DNA of 64,000 nucleotides from Paenibacillus taiwanensis DSM 18679 (GCF_000425125.1 NZ_KE384307.1:549590-613589), one strand, 5' to 3'. Shown: positions 1-8,912, counted from the stretch's first letter. The notes: generated by a model from the letters alone, not told the origin. Numbers and translations: made by a program.

Positions 1-578
1 AGCAAGTAAAAGCGGTGCAGGCTGCTGCTGAGATCAAAGTAGCAGAAGCCAACAAGCAGGCGGAAATACGTGTAAGAGCGTTCCAAGAAGAGTATGAAGG
101 CAAAATAAAGGGTCTTATGACAAGCGTGGATGAGCAAACACTTCAGTCCAAGCAAATGCAATCAGACCTTCAGGAGCAATGGGAAAAGCGCGAGCAGGCA
201 TGGTTGTTGGAAAAACAAACAATAGAGCAAGAGACAGCATGTCATCTGTCTGTTATTGCAGATGCAGAGCAGACGAACGAACAGCTCCTAGCTGAAGAAA
301 GCCGTCTGCGTCAGGAATTGGCGGAGCTGCGTCAAGCGTTGGACGAAGCAGCCGCATCGACTACGCTAGTGTCCGATGCAAGCTCGGAAGAAATGGTGAT
401 TATTCAAGAGCAATTTGAGATGATGTCGCACCAGTTCCGATTGTCGCAGCTTGAGCGAGACATGGAGCGAGCGAAGGCGCAGCAGATAGAGGAAGAGTAC
501 AACAAGCTAAAAGAGGAATATGGCAAGCTTCAATCGGAGTTTAACGAATGGCTGGAGCTTATCGAACAAGGCAGTTAG
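1..578 (+). CDS. Coiled-coil protein, C-terminal part (gene cut by window edge)
   Basis: The reading frame is open to the left edge (first full codon at base 3), so the gene starts outside the window and the GTG at 15 is unlikely to be its start. The visible 190 or so residues are almost wholly alpha-helical and rich in Glu, Gln, Lys and Ala with heptad-like spacing, which is a long coiled coil without membrane segments. It sits directly before cvpA. In Bacillus, zapA (yshA), a cell-division protein with a C-terminal coiled coil, occupies this place in the order zapA-cvpA-polX-mutS2, so a long ZapA-type protein is a reasonable inference. The diagnostic N-terminal ZapA domain is not in the window. 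Confidence 0.6.
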   Translation, partial: QVKAVQAAAEIKVAEANKQAEIRVRAFQEEYEGKIKGLMTSVDEQTLQSKQMQSDLQEQWEKREQAWLLEKQTIEQETACHLSVIADAEQTNEQLLAEESRLRQELAELRQALDEAAASTTLVSDASSEEMVIIQEQFEMMSHQFRLSQLERDMERAKAQQIEEEYNKLKEEYGKLQSEFNEWLELIEQGS

Positions 579-591
579 GAAGGCATCAGTG

Positions 592-1209
592 ATGATCGCT
601 ACGATACAGAGCAAGTGGATGGAAACGTGGACGTGGTTTATAGCTTTGCTGCACACGTGGAATACGTTGGATTGGACAATTGTTGCAGTTTGTATAATGT
701 GCATCATAATCGGAGCGATAAGAGGCTTGCGTGCGCAAGCTCTTTCGCTCTTTGGTTATGTTGTTGCTTTTATTATTGCCGCAAAAAGTTATACATACTT
801 TGTGCCGTGGGTTCGTAAACGGCTATTTAAGTCGGAAAGAAGTATAGATTCGACAGATATGACTTCGCTGACTCCGACGGACCTGAATCAGACATGGGAT
901 CAGCTCATTCATGCCGTGATTTCATTTTGTATGTTGTTTTTGTTTGTAATGGCTGGACTATGGCTGCTTAAATACGCTCTGAAAAGATGGTCCTCTGTAA
1001 AGCCGATTCGTACATTTGATCGGATAATGGGGGCGTTTCTTGGTATTGTACAATTTGTTTGTTTTTGGTGTATCGCTTATATTTTGCTAAGAGCTTGGCC
1101 GTCAGGCGCACTGCAAGAATGGGTGCGGCATTCGGTATGGATGGATAAGACAGGAGAATGGGTCCCTTCATTAATCGCACAAGCTATGCAATGGGCACAG
1201 TGGATATAG
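592..1209 (+). CDS. cvpA: CvpA family membrane protein
   Basis: This is a 205-residue integral membrane protein with about four hydrophobic segments. The first helix, starting LDWTIVAVCIMC and followed by IRGLRAQALSLFGY, is the usual CvpA/YshB opening. The frame is open upstream to 520, but AGGAAGG at 576-582 sets the start at ATG 592 or GTG 589; an upstream start would overlap the previous gene by 59 bases without a ribosome site. CvpA proteins are linked to colicin V production in enterics and to membrane or envelope stress more widely; the Firmicute role is poorly known. A hydrophilic loop rich in Ser, Thr and Asp lies between the second and third helices. Confidence 0.8.
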   Translation: MIATIQSKWMETWTWFIALLHTWNTLDWTIVAVCIMCIIIGAIRGLRAQALSLFGYVVAFIIAAKSYTYFVPWVRKRLFKSERSIDSTDMTSLTPTDLNQTWDQLIHAVISFCMLFLFVMAGLWLLKYALKRWSSVKPIRTFDRIMGAFLGIVQFVCFWCIAYILLRAWPSGALQEWVRHSVWMDKTGEWVPSLIAQAMQWAQWI

Positions 1210-1268
1210 GTGCATACATAGGTACATACATTGGCCCTTGTTGCTTAGGGAACTGTTGTAGAAGCTAG

Positions 1269-1646
1269 TTATTCGACGATGAGTTTAGCTGTCATTTCTT
1301 TGTGGCCTGGTCCGCACATAATAGTGCATTTGAATTCGTAGGTGCCTGTTTGTGTAGGAGTAACCACTTGGCTGGTCTGATTCGGAGTTAATTCAAGGCC
1401 GATATCTTTAATTTTGATACCGTGATTGCCGGAAGATTCAAGTATGAATTTAACCGGCTCACCGGCCTTCACGCGATACTCAGGCTGTTCGAATTTATAA
1501 TTGGTCGCTTTAATAATAATTTCTTTAGCCGCAAATGCAGGCTCGCCGGCTCCCTGTGTGGGACTCCCTTGTTGATTGCTTCCGCATGCAACCATAACGC
1601 ATGCAAGCGCAAGCATAGCTGCAGCGAGTGCAATAGGTCGTTTCAT
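1269..1646 (-). CDS. Cupredoxin lipoprotein with a CuA-type copper site
   Basis: This 125-residue protein starts at the ATG after GAGGAGG (an open frame extends upstream without support). The N-terminus is a lipoprotein signal ending at Cys21 (MVAC) or less likely Cys16. The mature part is a single cupredoxin fold. It carries C107-x3-C111-x3-H115-x2-M118 plus His75 in NHGIKI, which is the ligand set of the binuclear CuA centre of cytochrome oxidase subunit II. It has no membrane anchor helix pair and no oxidase genes nearby, so it is not a normal subunit II. It may be an extracellular electron-transfer or copper-handling protein; the function is inferred from the ligand pattern only. Confidence 0.8.
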   Translation of the reverse strand: MKRPIALAAAMLALACVMVACGSNQQGSPTQGAGEPAFAAKEIIIKATNYKFEQPEYRVKAGEPVKFILESSGNHGIKIKDIGLELTPNQTSQVVTPTQTGTYEFKCTIMCGPGHKEMTAKLIVE

Positions 1647-1883
1647 AACTGCAAATCCTCCTCGTAGTTCACGACGCATTATTACGTGTGTATTTTGAAC
1701 ACTGGTAAGTGTCATGAAGATAACTATACGCAACGGAAAATGCAATTCCTGTCGTTTTACCGAAGTGAGATGTGACGGTTATGTGACTTTTGGGACGCTA
1801 CAGCTATGTTTTGCGTTATGAATAGATAGCTGATCCTTTCGGCATTCGATTACAACATATCGTTTGAGCTACAAACCGAACCG

Positions 1884-2249
1884 TTATGCTCGATCAGAGC
1901 TGCGGCCAGCTTCAAACGGAGTAGCAATCGGAATAAACAAGTCGATTAATCCGACGACCAACGCCGCCAGTAAGGCACCAATAATGGATACGGAAACGCC
2001 ACTGACAAAGAACTGAGCGACATAGATAACAACGGCGCTAGCCAGAAAGCCAACGATTCCGCGGCCAAAAGGGGTTACGCGTTTGCCGAAGATGCCTTCT
2101 ACAATCCATCCGAACAACGCGATAACTAAAGCCAGAACTAATGCGCTCCAGAAACCGCCTACTGTAAAGGCGGGTACAAGCCAAGCCGTAACCATAAGTA
2201 CGATGGCTGCTACGATAAAACGGACTACATGACCGAGAAAACTCATCAT
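1884..2249 (-). CDS. Phage holin-family (YvlD-like) small membrane protein
   Basis: This is a 121-residue protein with four hydrophobic helices and short loops, matching the phage holin 4_2 / YvlD family by its opening and by the central FGKRVTPFGRG loop. Two Met codons open the frame behind AAGGAGG, and either could be used. Despite the family name these proteins are chromosomal in many bacteria, and no phage genes are present here. It lies tail-to-head behind the cupredoxin gene on the same strand and diverges from mutS2, suggesting envelope-related expression. Exact function unknown. Confidence 0.75.
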   Translation of the reverse strand: MMSFLGHVVRFIVAAIVLMVTAWLVPAFTVGGFWSALVLALVIALFGWIVEGIFGKRVTPFGRGIVGFLASAVVIYVAQFFVSGVSVSIIGALLAALVVGLIDLFIPIATPFEAGRSSDRA

Positions 2250-2343
2250 TTTTACCTCCTTGTTCGTTTATAAAGGGTGCAGTTTGTGCAACAATTAGTG
2301 TATCCTGATGCGGCAAGTTCATTAATTCCATGTTTCGACAATA

Positions 2344-2373
2344 TTAGCCACTATTTAAAGCTTAGGCTATAAT
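2344..2373 (+). promoter_or_regulatory. Candidate sigma-A promoter of mutS2
   Basis: A perfect -10 hexamer TATAAT lies at 2368-2373. Upstream, TTAGCC at 2344-2349 is a weak -35 with an 18-base spacer. GAGAGGAG follows 10 bases later, before the TTG start. The -35 is poor, so the site is proposed mainly on the -10. Confidence 0.4.
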
Positions 2374-2402
2374 GATTTCAACGAGAGGAGTCGTGACTTC
2401 GT

Positions 2403-4760
2403 TTGAACGTTAAAATATTTCAGACTTTAGAATATAACAAAATATTAAGCGGTCTAGTGCGTCATGCAGCTACTGCACTTGGGGAGCAGGCGGCGTTAGC
2501 CCTCCTGCCAAGTTCTAAGCTGGATGAAGTGAAGAACCGTTTGCAGGCAACTGATGAGGCATATACGGTTGATCGGCTGAAGGGGGCAGCGCCATTTGCT
2601 GGCGTTACAGACATACGTCCTGCCTTGAAGCGTGCGCGTATTAGTGCGATGCTGAATCCGATGGAATTGTGGGATATTTCATCGCTCATCCATGCGAGTA
2701 GACGATTAAGCCGTTACATTAGCTCTGTAAATGAAGATAATCCTGTTCCTTTGCTGAATTCATTAGTAGAGCAATTCAGCGACCAGAAATCACTGGAGGA
2801 TGAAATTCGCCAATGCATTGATGATCAAGGGGAAGTGATGGATCAGGCCAGCTTTGAACTGGCTACAATTCGTCGTGAGCTCCGCATTGGGGAAACAAGA
2901 ATTCGGGAGAAGTTAGAATCGCTTGTCCGTTCACAAAGCACAGCCAAGATGCTGCAAGAGCAGCTTGTTACAATTCGAAATGATCGTTATGTCATTCCCG
3001 TCAAGCAAGAATATCGTGCGCATTTCGGTGGGATCGTTCATGACCAGTCCAGCTCAGGCGCAACTTTGTTTATCGAGCCAGAGTCAATTGTAGCCATGAA
3101 TAACAAGCTTCGTGAGACCAAGCTGCGTGAGGAGCGGGAAGTTGAACGTATTTTGTCCCGCTTGACCGATTTGGTTGGCGAACAGACAGACATGCTGTTG
3201 TATGATACGGATTTGGTTGGGGATCTGGACTTTATGTTTGCCAAGGCCAGATATGCACATGAGATGAAAGCGACACTTCCAACGATGAATGATCATGGGT
3301 ATTTGAAGCTGAAAAAAGGTCGTCATCCGCTTATTTCAAGTGATATAGTCGTTCCTACTGATGTCGAGCTGGGGAAAGAGTATTCCACGATAATCGTTAC
3401 GGGACCCAATACGGGGGGTAAAACCGTATCGCTCAAGACGATTGGACTGTTAAGCTTGATGGCGATGTCCGGTTTATTTGTACCCGCTAATGAGGGTAGT
3501 GAGCTTTGTGTATTTGACGCCATTTATGCGGATATCGGAGATGAGCAAAGTATAGAGCAGAGCCTCAGTACATTTTCCAGTCATTTGACTAATATTATTC
3601 GAATCTTGCATGCCATGACACCTAAAAGTCTAGTGTTGCTTGATGAGGTGGGTGCGGGAACGGATCCTGCTGAGGGATCAGCGCTTGCGATTGCAATTCT
3701 GGAGCATATTCATCGGACAGGATGCCGCATGGTTGCAACAACGCATTATTCCGAGTTAAAGGCTTATGCGTATGATCGTGCTGGTGTCATTAATGCGAGT
3801 ATGGAATTTGATGTGCAGACGCTGCGACCTACTTACCGCTTGCTCATTGGTGTTCCAGGGCGAAGCAACGCTTTTGCTATAGCAGAGCGACTTGGACTGC
3901 CTGGTTCTATTATTGAACATGCACGTGGTGAAGTGACAGAAGAAGATATGCGTGTAGAAAACATGATTGCTTCTTTGGAGCAAAATCGTGTGACTGCGGA
4001 AGCTGAACGGGAGTCAGCGGAGAAGCTTAGACAAGATTATGAAGCGCTGCGTCAAACGCTGGAAGAGGAGCATGCCAAGCTGCAAGCCGATAAGCAGAAG
4101 CGAATCGATCGTGCGGAAGAGGATGCGAGATCTATCGTGGACAAGGCGCGCAGAGAAGCTGACGATATCATTACGGAACTGAGGATACTGGCTCTGGAAG
4201 GTGTTAAGGTTAAGGATCATCAGCTTACTGAAGCACGTAAACGTTTAGATGAAGCTGCTCCTGCCAAGAAACTGAATGCCCAAGTAACAAAACCGAAGAC
4301 GGTGCGCCAAATTGGACCTGGTGATGAAGTGATGGTATACAGCTTAAATCAGAAGGGTCACGTGGTGGAGATGACGGGCAGCGATGTGATCGTACAACTG
4401 GGTATTATGAAAATGAAAGTCAGCAAAGACGATCTGGAGCTTGTCTCAGCTGCCAAGCAGGAAGCAGTTAAGAAGCAAAAGGCGGGTCCAAGCGTGACAC
4501 GTACACGAGATGACTCTGTGCGCTCAGAGTTGGACTTGCGCGGAGCTAATCTTGAGGAGGCGATTATGGAGGTTGATCGTTTTCTGGATGAAGCGCTGCT
4601 TAGCAATTTAGGACAAGTTTATATTATTCATGGTAAAGGCACAGGTGTATTACGTTCTGGTATTCAGGAGTTTTTACGAAAGCATAAACACGTCAAGAGC
4701 TTCCGGCTTGGCAATTATGGCGAGGGCGGAGCTGGAATTACCGTTGCGGAAATGAAGTAA
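2403..4760 (+). CDS. mutS2: Endonuclease / ribosome-rescue ATPase MutS2
   Basis: MutS2 is 785 residues, the usual length. Order of parts: helical core (1-290), MutS-type ATPase with Walker A GPNTGGKT at 334-341 and Walker B LVLLDEVGAGTDP, a long Lys/Glu/Arg-rich coiled coil (about 520-625), a KOW-like beta segment, and a C-terminal Smr nuclease domain with LDLRG and HGKGTG motifs. MutS2 is known as an anti-recombination nuclease and, in Bacillus subtilis, as a factor acting on collided ribosomes. Start is TTG at 2403 after GAGAGGAG; an in-frame TGA at 2394 excludes anything earlier. polX, which normally precedes it, is absent and two minus-strand genes separate it from cvpA. Confidence 0.95.
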   Translation: MNVKIFQTLEYNKILSGLVRHAATALGEQAALALLPSSKLDEVKNRLQATDEAYTVDRLKGAAPFAGVTDIRPALKRARISAMLNPMELWDISSLIHASRRLSRYISSVNEDNPVPLLNSLVEQFSDQKSLEDEIRQCIDDQGEVMDQASFELATIRRELRIGETRIREKLESLVRSQSTAKMLQEQLVTIRNDRYVIPVKQEYRAHFGGIVHDQSSSGATLFIEPESIVAMNNKLRETKLREEREVERILSRLTDLVGEQTDMLLYDTDLVGDLDFMFAKARYAHEMKATLPTMNDHGYLKLKKGRHPLISSDIVVPTDVELGKEYSTIIVTGPNTGGKTVSLKTIGLLSLMAMSGLFVPANEGSELCVFDAIYADIGDEQSIEQSLSTFSSHLTNIIRILHAMTPKSLVLLDEVGAGTDPAEGSALAIAILEHIHRTGCRMVATTHYSELKAYAYDRAGVINASMEFDVQTLRPTYRLLIGVPGRSNAFAIAERLGLPGSIIEHARGEVTEEDMRVENMIASLEQNRVTAEAERESAEKLRQDYEALRQTLEEEHAKLQADKQKRIDRAEEDARSIVDKARREADDIITELRILALEGVKVKDHQLTEARKRLDEAAPAKKLNAQVTKPKTVRQIGPGDEVMVYSLNQKGHVVEMTGSDVIVQLGIMKMKVSKDDLELVSAAKQEAVKKQKAGPSVTRTRDDSVRSELDLRGANLEEAIMEVDRFLDEALLSNLGQVYIIHGKGTGVLRSGIQEFLRKHKHVKSFRLGNYGEGGAGITVAEMK

Positions 4761-4788
4761 CAGGCAAAGCCTTCATGGGAGGAACAAA

Positions 4789-5208
4789 GTGGAACAATGG
4801 ATTGAACGATGGTTGAGCAATCCGTATTTTGAGATGCTCGCTTATTTTTCGGTTGCAAGTGTAGCGCTTGTAGTTCTGTTATCAATATTTGAATTGGTGA
4901 CCCCTTATAAGTGCTGGGAGGAAATCAAGAAGGGCAACATCAGCGTAGCAATGGCAACGGGAGGCAAAATATTCGGTATATGCAACATATTCCGATTTGG
5001 CGTAGAAGCCCATGACTCTTTGTACGCTTCACTACAGTGGGCTGTTCTAGGTTTTATTTTGCTGCTGGCTGCTTACTTTCTGGTCGGCTTTCTAATGCCG
5101 AATTTTAAGCTCGATCAGGAAATTCAACGTGATAATCGTGCTGTGGGCTTACTGGCTATGATTTTATCGATCTCGTTATCGTATATTATTGGCGCAAGTC
5201 TGAAATAA
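4789..5208 (+). CDS. DUF350 (YjfL-like) membrane protein
   Basis: This 139-residue protein has four predicted membrane helices in two repeated pairs; the repeat unit carries GNISVAMATGGKIFGIC and, in the second half, DNRAVGLLAMILSIS, which is typical of DUF350. The start is GTG behind GGGAGGA. It follows mutS2 by 28 bases and is probably co-transcribed with it. DUF350 proteins often accompany envelope or polyamine-related genes in Proteobacteria; no such partner is present here, so no role is assigned. Confidence 0.8.
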   Translation: MEQWIERWLSNPYFEMLAYFSVASVALVVLLSIFELVTPYKCWEEIKKGNISVAMATGGKIFGICNIFRFGVEAHDSLYASLQWAVLGFILLLAAYFLVGFLMPNFKLDQEIQRDNRAVGLLAMILSISLSYIIGASLK

Positions 5209-5263
5209 AGATGCACAGATGGAACTCAACTCAGTATATTAACGGGGTCGGAGGACAGCTCAA

Positions 5264-5344
5264 ATGAAGTACTTATGGGGAACTTTGTTTGCACTTGCCG
5301 CATTGTTTTTAATTGTTGGAGTGTACTATTGGATAAATATGTAG
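5264..5344 (+). CDS. 26-residue single-helix membrane peptide
   Basis: This is an ATG open frame of 26 codons behind GGAGGA at a spacing of nine bases. The product is MKYLWGTLFA followed by a hydrophobic stretch and ends YYWINM, so it consists of little more than one membrane helix. It lies between the DUF350 gene and the zinc-ribbon gene in the same direction with gaps of 55 and 23 bases, which fits a place in the same operon. I do not recognise a family. The ribosome site and position favour a real gene; conservation would need checking. Confidence 0.6.
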   Translation: MKYLWGTLFALAALFLIVGVYYWINM

Positions 5345-5367
5345 GATAGGGAAGGCTGGGAATTAAC

Positions 5368-5940
5368 ATGTCTACAGATGTAATTTGCCCTTGGTGTGAT
5401 ACCGAAATCGTATGGGATGAAGTGCTTGGACCTGAGGAAGAGTGTCCTTATTGCCACAATGAATTGCAGGAGTACCGCACACTAAGTGTTCCGCTTGAGG
5501 CAGAAGAGGATGAGGAAGAAGGCATCGAATCGATGCAGGTTAAAGGGACTAAAAAAGGTGGAAATGCGTATACCAACGCTGTCCAACCGGGGAAGCAATC
5601 TGAAGCTGCAATGGGCTGGGAAGATGACAGCATGCTATTAAGCTCACCGGATCAATTACAATTCGAAGAAGGAGTTGGTCGTGTGCTGCACGATCAACTA
5701 GAAGTTCCGGAGTGTCCGCACTGCCGTGAGTACATGCTGCTTGCAGGTCAGGAAACAGTAACCGCTTCAGCATTTCAACCGCATCGTCCAGCTGCATTGG
5801 ACAAGCCGCTACTGCAAGCACCTTTTACACTAGATGTGTATGTATGCGCCTCTTGCTTCCATGTCTCCAAATCGCTCAGTATGCGTGAGCGGGAAACGCT
5901 TATGAAGCAAGTGAATCAATTAGGTGAAGGTGACAACTGA
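5368..5940 (+). CDS. Zinc-ribbon protein of unknown function
   Basis: This is a 190-residue soluble protein with four CxxC knuckles: CPWC and CPYC near the N-terminus, CPHC and CASC in the C-terminal half, which suggests two zinc ribbons. Between them is an acidic, low-complexity linker (runs of Glu around residues 42-52). Similar proteins are found as uncharacterised genes in Paenibacillus-type genomes as far as I recall. It is downstream of DUF350 and the small peptide. Zinc binding is inferred from the cysteines; the partner, nucleic acid or protein, cannot be told from sequence. Confidence 0.7.
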   Translation: MSTDVICPWCDTEIVWDEVLGPEEECPYCHNELQEYRTLSVPLEAEEDEEEGIESMQVKGTKKGGNAYTNAVQPGKQSEAAMGWEDDSMLLSSPDQLQFEEGVGRVLHDQLEVPECPHCREYMLLAGQETVTASAFQPHRPAALDKPLLQAPFTLDVYVCASCFHVSKSLSMRERETLMKQVNQLGEGDN

Positions 5941-6049
5941 GCAGGGTCGTTTCGTTGTTAGTAAATTTTAGATAGGCTGATGACGTTGTACGCTTCGGGG
6001 AAGATTAAGCAGGAAATGCTTAACGAGCTGAGAGCGAGGGGGTCATCTC

Positions 6050-7243
6050 GTGCAGGCGAAATGGGATACGCAGTCAAGGTTACTGCTAATCGTATATGGT
6101 TTGTTTGCATGTGCTAATGCCTGTTCAGGAACGTTTGTAAACGTGTTTCTTTGGAAATTGAAGCCCGATTATGCGCTCATTGGATGGTTTGCTCTTGTAC
6201 AGCAGCTGTCCTTGGGCGCTGTTTTTATGTTCGGGGGTAAATGGGTTAAAGAGTATAATAAAATGAATTGTTTGCGGCTAGGGATCATTTTTGCCGGCGT
6301 GTTTTATGCTGTCGTATTACTTCTTGGCAAGCAGGCTATTCATTGGATTTGGCTGCTAGGACTACTGCTTGGGGCTGCAATGGGAGCCTTCTGGCTAGCT
6401 TTTAATGTAGTCTACTTTGAAGTGACTGACGCAAATAATCGTGACCGGTTTAATGGTTGGGTCGGGCTCATTGGCTCTGCATCGACAATGGTAGCTCCGT
6501 GGCTGGCAGGTTTGCTAATTGCAAGCTTTGGGGAGAAGGGATACACCTTTATGTTTACGGCCTCATTGGTAATTTTCTCATGTGGGGTTGTGCTTAGCTT
6601 TTGGCTGAAAAAGAGGCCACCAGGGCAAGCGTATGTTTGGCGTATCCCGTTAAAGTTATGGCTAGACCGAACAAGTCCCTGGCATATTACATTTTGGGCT
6701 TTGGCTGCGCAAGGGCTGCGTGACGGTGCTTATAGCTTTCTGATTAGTTTGCTTGTATTTGTAGCTACGACCAATGAACTGAAGGTTGGTAACTACACCC
6801 TTATTTCTTCGATTGCTGCGCTGCTGTCTTATTATGCGGTAGGGCGTTGGTTAAAATGGAATTATCGGGCGAATGGAATGATAGTGGGCGCAATGGCAAT
6901 GGCCCTTGCGATTATCCCATTGTTTGTCAGGGTTGATTATTATTATTTAATCGTGTTTGGTATCGGCATGGCACTGACATCACCGTTGTTTATTATTCCG
7001 ATGACTTCCGTTACTTTTGACTTGATGGGGCAGTCGGAGCAAGCTGTGAATCATCGAGTGGAATTAACCGTTTTGCGGGAATTTGGCCTGTTGGCAGGTC
7101 GAATGGTATCAATTGTTGCCTTTATTTTGATTATGTCCTGGTCTACACGGACAGAGACCGTCGTTTTATTTTTAGCGGTGATCGGCTGCATGCCCGTCAT
7201 TAGTGCCTTAATGATGCGTAAATTAGTTAGACAGCACAATTAA
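6050..7243 (+). CDS. Major facilitator superfamily transporter
   Basis: This 397-residue polytopic protein has about 12 hydrophobic segments and a central hydrophilic loop with LKKRPPGQAYVWRIP. The motif-A region after helix 2 reads GGKWVKEYNK and the loop at about residue 130 reads TDANNRDRFNGW, both normal for drug/metabolite MFS carriers. GTG start after GAGGGGGT. It is followed immediately by a strong bidirectional terminator, so it ends the transcription unit. The substrate is not apparent; it resembles the Bacillus YqgE-type carriers only in general terms. Confidence 0.75.
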   Translation: MQAKWDTQSRLLLIVYGLFACANACSGTFVNVFLWKLKPDYALIGWFALVQQLSLGAVFMFGGKWVKEYNKMNCLRLGIIFAGVFYAVVLLLGKQAIHWIWLLGLLLGAAMGAFWLAFNVVYFEVTDANNRDRFNGWVGLIGSASTMVAPWLAGLLIASFGEKGYTFMFTASLVIFSCGVVLSFWLKKRPPGQAYVWRIPLKLWLDRTSPWHITFWALAAQGLRDGAYSFLISLLVFVATTNELKVGNYTLISSIAALLSYYAVGRWLKWNYRANGMIVGAMAMALAIIPLFVRVDYYYLIVFGIGMALTSPLFIIPMTSVTFDLMGQSEQAVNHRVELTVLREFGLLAGRMVSIVAFILIMSWSTRTETVVLFLAVIGCMPVISALMMRKLVRQHN

Positions 7244-7247
7244 TTAC

Positions 7248-7289
7248 AAAATGCCGTTATCCACTTGGCAAGCTGGATAACGGCATTTT
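7248..7289. terminator. Bidirectional terminator
   Basis: A perfect 16-bp inverted repeat (arms AAAATGCCGTTATCCA and its complement, 10-base loop) lies between the convergent MFS gene and the FAD oxidoreductase gene. Both arms end in A/T runs, so it can work in both directions. Confidence 0.9.
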
Positions 7290-7295
7290 GTGATA

Positions 7296-8534
7296 TTAGC
7301 TGACAGGTGGCGCCGGATGGTGAGAACGCGTCAAGCTGAACAGATGTGCATCGGGATGTTCGCCTTGTTTAATTAGCGTAAGAATAATATTAGCGGCAAT
7401 CGTTGAATAGGCAATGCCATTTCCCCCATACCCTTCAATAAAAAAACAATGTGGATATTGAGGGTGTGGCCCTATCATAGGATATCCGTCATGCGTAGAG
7501 CCGAAAGCGGCTGTCCAAGCGTACTGTGAGCGAATCGGTGCTAAAGCAGGAAAAAGCTTTTCAATTTCCTGCTCAAGTAAATACGTCTTATGTTTAAGCA
7601 TTCGATCCCTTTCCTCGGGGATAACGGTAGCAACATCAAGTCCGCCTGCCACGATTCGATTATCCACTGTTGTACGTAAATATAAATAGGGCCGCGCAGT
7701 TTCCCATATTAAGCATCTATCTGGCCAAATCCGCTCGAGGTCGGGAATAGGTGTGGTTACAAGGGCGTATGTACTTTCAATGACGGCGTTGGTATCAGCT
7801 TTTATTTCTTGAGTCTCGTAGCCGGTTGCGAATATGACGTAGCTTGCCTCTACAACTGCCCCTTTACCAGAGACCAACTGCACACCATGTGCGAGCCAAT
7901 TATGATGGACAATCTTTGTCTCTTCATAAATACGTACTCCATATCGTGAAACAGCTGTATCAAACAAAGCATGTACGAAGCGAAATGGGTTCACTTCTGC
8001 ATCGCCACGGGAGTAAATAGCAGCGGGTTTGCTGAAACCGTATCTCGCTTTAATATGAGAGGCTTCCAGCCACTCCACATCAAACCCACACAATATCAAT
8101 TGCTCATATTCTTCTTTTAAGGCCGGGACATCTGCTTCTTCAGTGGCATAATACAAACTTGGGCGCGAATCAAGTTCAGGGTCCATCATTAATTCGTCCT
8201 TTATTCGCAGCAACTTTTGCACCGCTTCTTTACATAAGGTGTAGAATCGTGTGCCGCTTTCACGACCGAAGGTATGGATGCAGGAACTTAAAGTTTTATC
8301 GTTAGAGCCCTGCAATAAACCGGTGCTGGCGCACGTGCTTCCGTGACCGATGCGACGTTTGTCGACTACAACTACGTGCAACCCTGCCTTACTGCATTCG
8401 TAGGCGGCCAATGCGCCGCTAATGCCCGCCCCGATAATGGCGACATCACAAGTGACATTATCCATTAGCGGAGGGTAGCTACTGACTTGCTCTAAGGAAT
8501 GAGTCCAGGCTATTTGTCCAGACTTTAAATCCAT
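7296..8534 (-). CDS. FAD-dependent oxidoreductase (DAO / glycine oxidase-like)
   Basis: This is a 412-residue flavoprotein. The dinucleotide-binding motif GAGISG is at 35-40, followed by a beta strand ending VVVVDKR. The C-terminal FAD-binding segment contains GYPMIGPHP and GYGGNGIAYS, typical of the D-amino-acid oxidase superfamily. The start at 8534 is chosen because AAGGAGAG precedes it by the right distance; an ATG eight codons upstream lacks a site. It is monocistronic. The family oxidises amino or amine substrates; the specific substrate is not evident. Some members in Firmicutes carry a Rieske domain at the C-terminus, but none is present here. Confidence 0.85.
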   Translation of the reverse strand: MDLKSGQIAWTHSLEQVSSYPPLMDNVTCDVAIIGAGISGALAAYECSKAGLHVVVVDKRRIGHGSTCASTGLLQGSNDKTLSSCIHTFGRESGTRFYTLCKEAVQKLLRIKDELMMDPELDSRPSLYYATEEADVPALKEEYEQLILCGFDVEWLEASHIKARYGFSKPAAIYSRGDAEVNPFRFVHALFDTAVSRYGVRIYEETKIVHHNWLAHGVQLVSGKGAVVEASYVIFATGYETQEIKADTNAVIESTYALVTTPIPDLERIWPDRCLIWETARPYLYLRTTVDNRIVAGGLDVATVIPEERDRMLKHKTYLLEQEIEKLFPALAPIRSQYAWTAAFGSTHDGYPMIGPHPQYPHCFFIEGYGGNGIAYSTIAANIILTLIKQGEHPDAHLFSLTRSHHPAPPVS

Positions 8535-8660
8535 CCAGATCTCTCCTTTCGAATACATAATTCCCTACAGATGTGTCCATAATACATACAGGTAAGCTTG
8601 TAGTTGACACAGGATCGCGCCAATATGGTTTATGACATTTTTACAGAAGGAGATGCCTTG

Positions 8661-8912
8661 ATGCAGCATTACGGTTCACAAATGAAGCCCTTGACGGGCA
8701 AAGAGTTAGAGTACATTGTCGATTGCATATCCAATGAAGATTTACTCGTTAAGCAAAGCGCAGCGACAGCTGCAAGCACGTCCAATCCTGCAGTTGCCCA
8801 AGCGCTCACACACATGATTCACGTTCATGAGCAGCATATGGGAATTTTATTAAATACGATTCAGCAGCATGTGCAGTTGGCACCAACACAACCTACGTCG
8901 TCTCAATCCTAG
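8661..8912 (+). CDS. Small CotF-like / coat-associated protein
   Basis: This 83-residue helical protein starts at ATG 8661, right after AGAAGGAG; the frame is open further upstream but without a ribosome site. The sequence has ferritin-like helix features (ELEYIVDCISNEDLLVKQS, then a second helix with HMIHVHEQHMG) and a Gln/Thr/Ser-rich tail. It stands 28 bases before a clear CotF-family gene and is probably co-transcribed in the sporangium. I take it as a spore-coat-associated protein by context. Confidence 0.6.
   Translation: MQHYGSQMKPLTGKELEYIVDCISNEDLLVKQSAATAASTSNPAVAQALTHMIHVHEQHMGILLNTIQQHVQLAPTQPTSSQS

Noticed and set aside
520..591. Longer start for cvpA overlapping the coiled-coil gene
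   Set aside because: No ribosome site there, whereas AGGAAGG stands at the right distance from 589/592.
1884..2249. Holin-family protein as a sign of a prophage
   Set aside because: No other phage gene nearby; this family is commonly chromosomal and the name alone is misleading.
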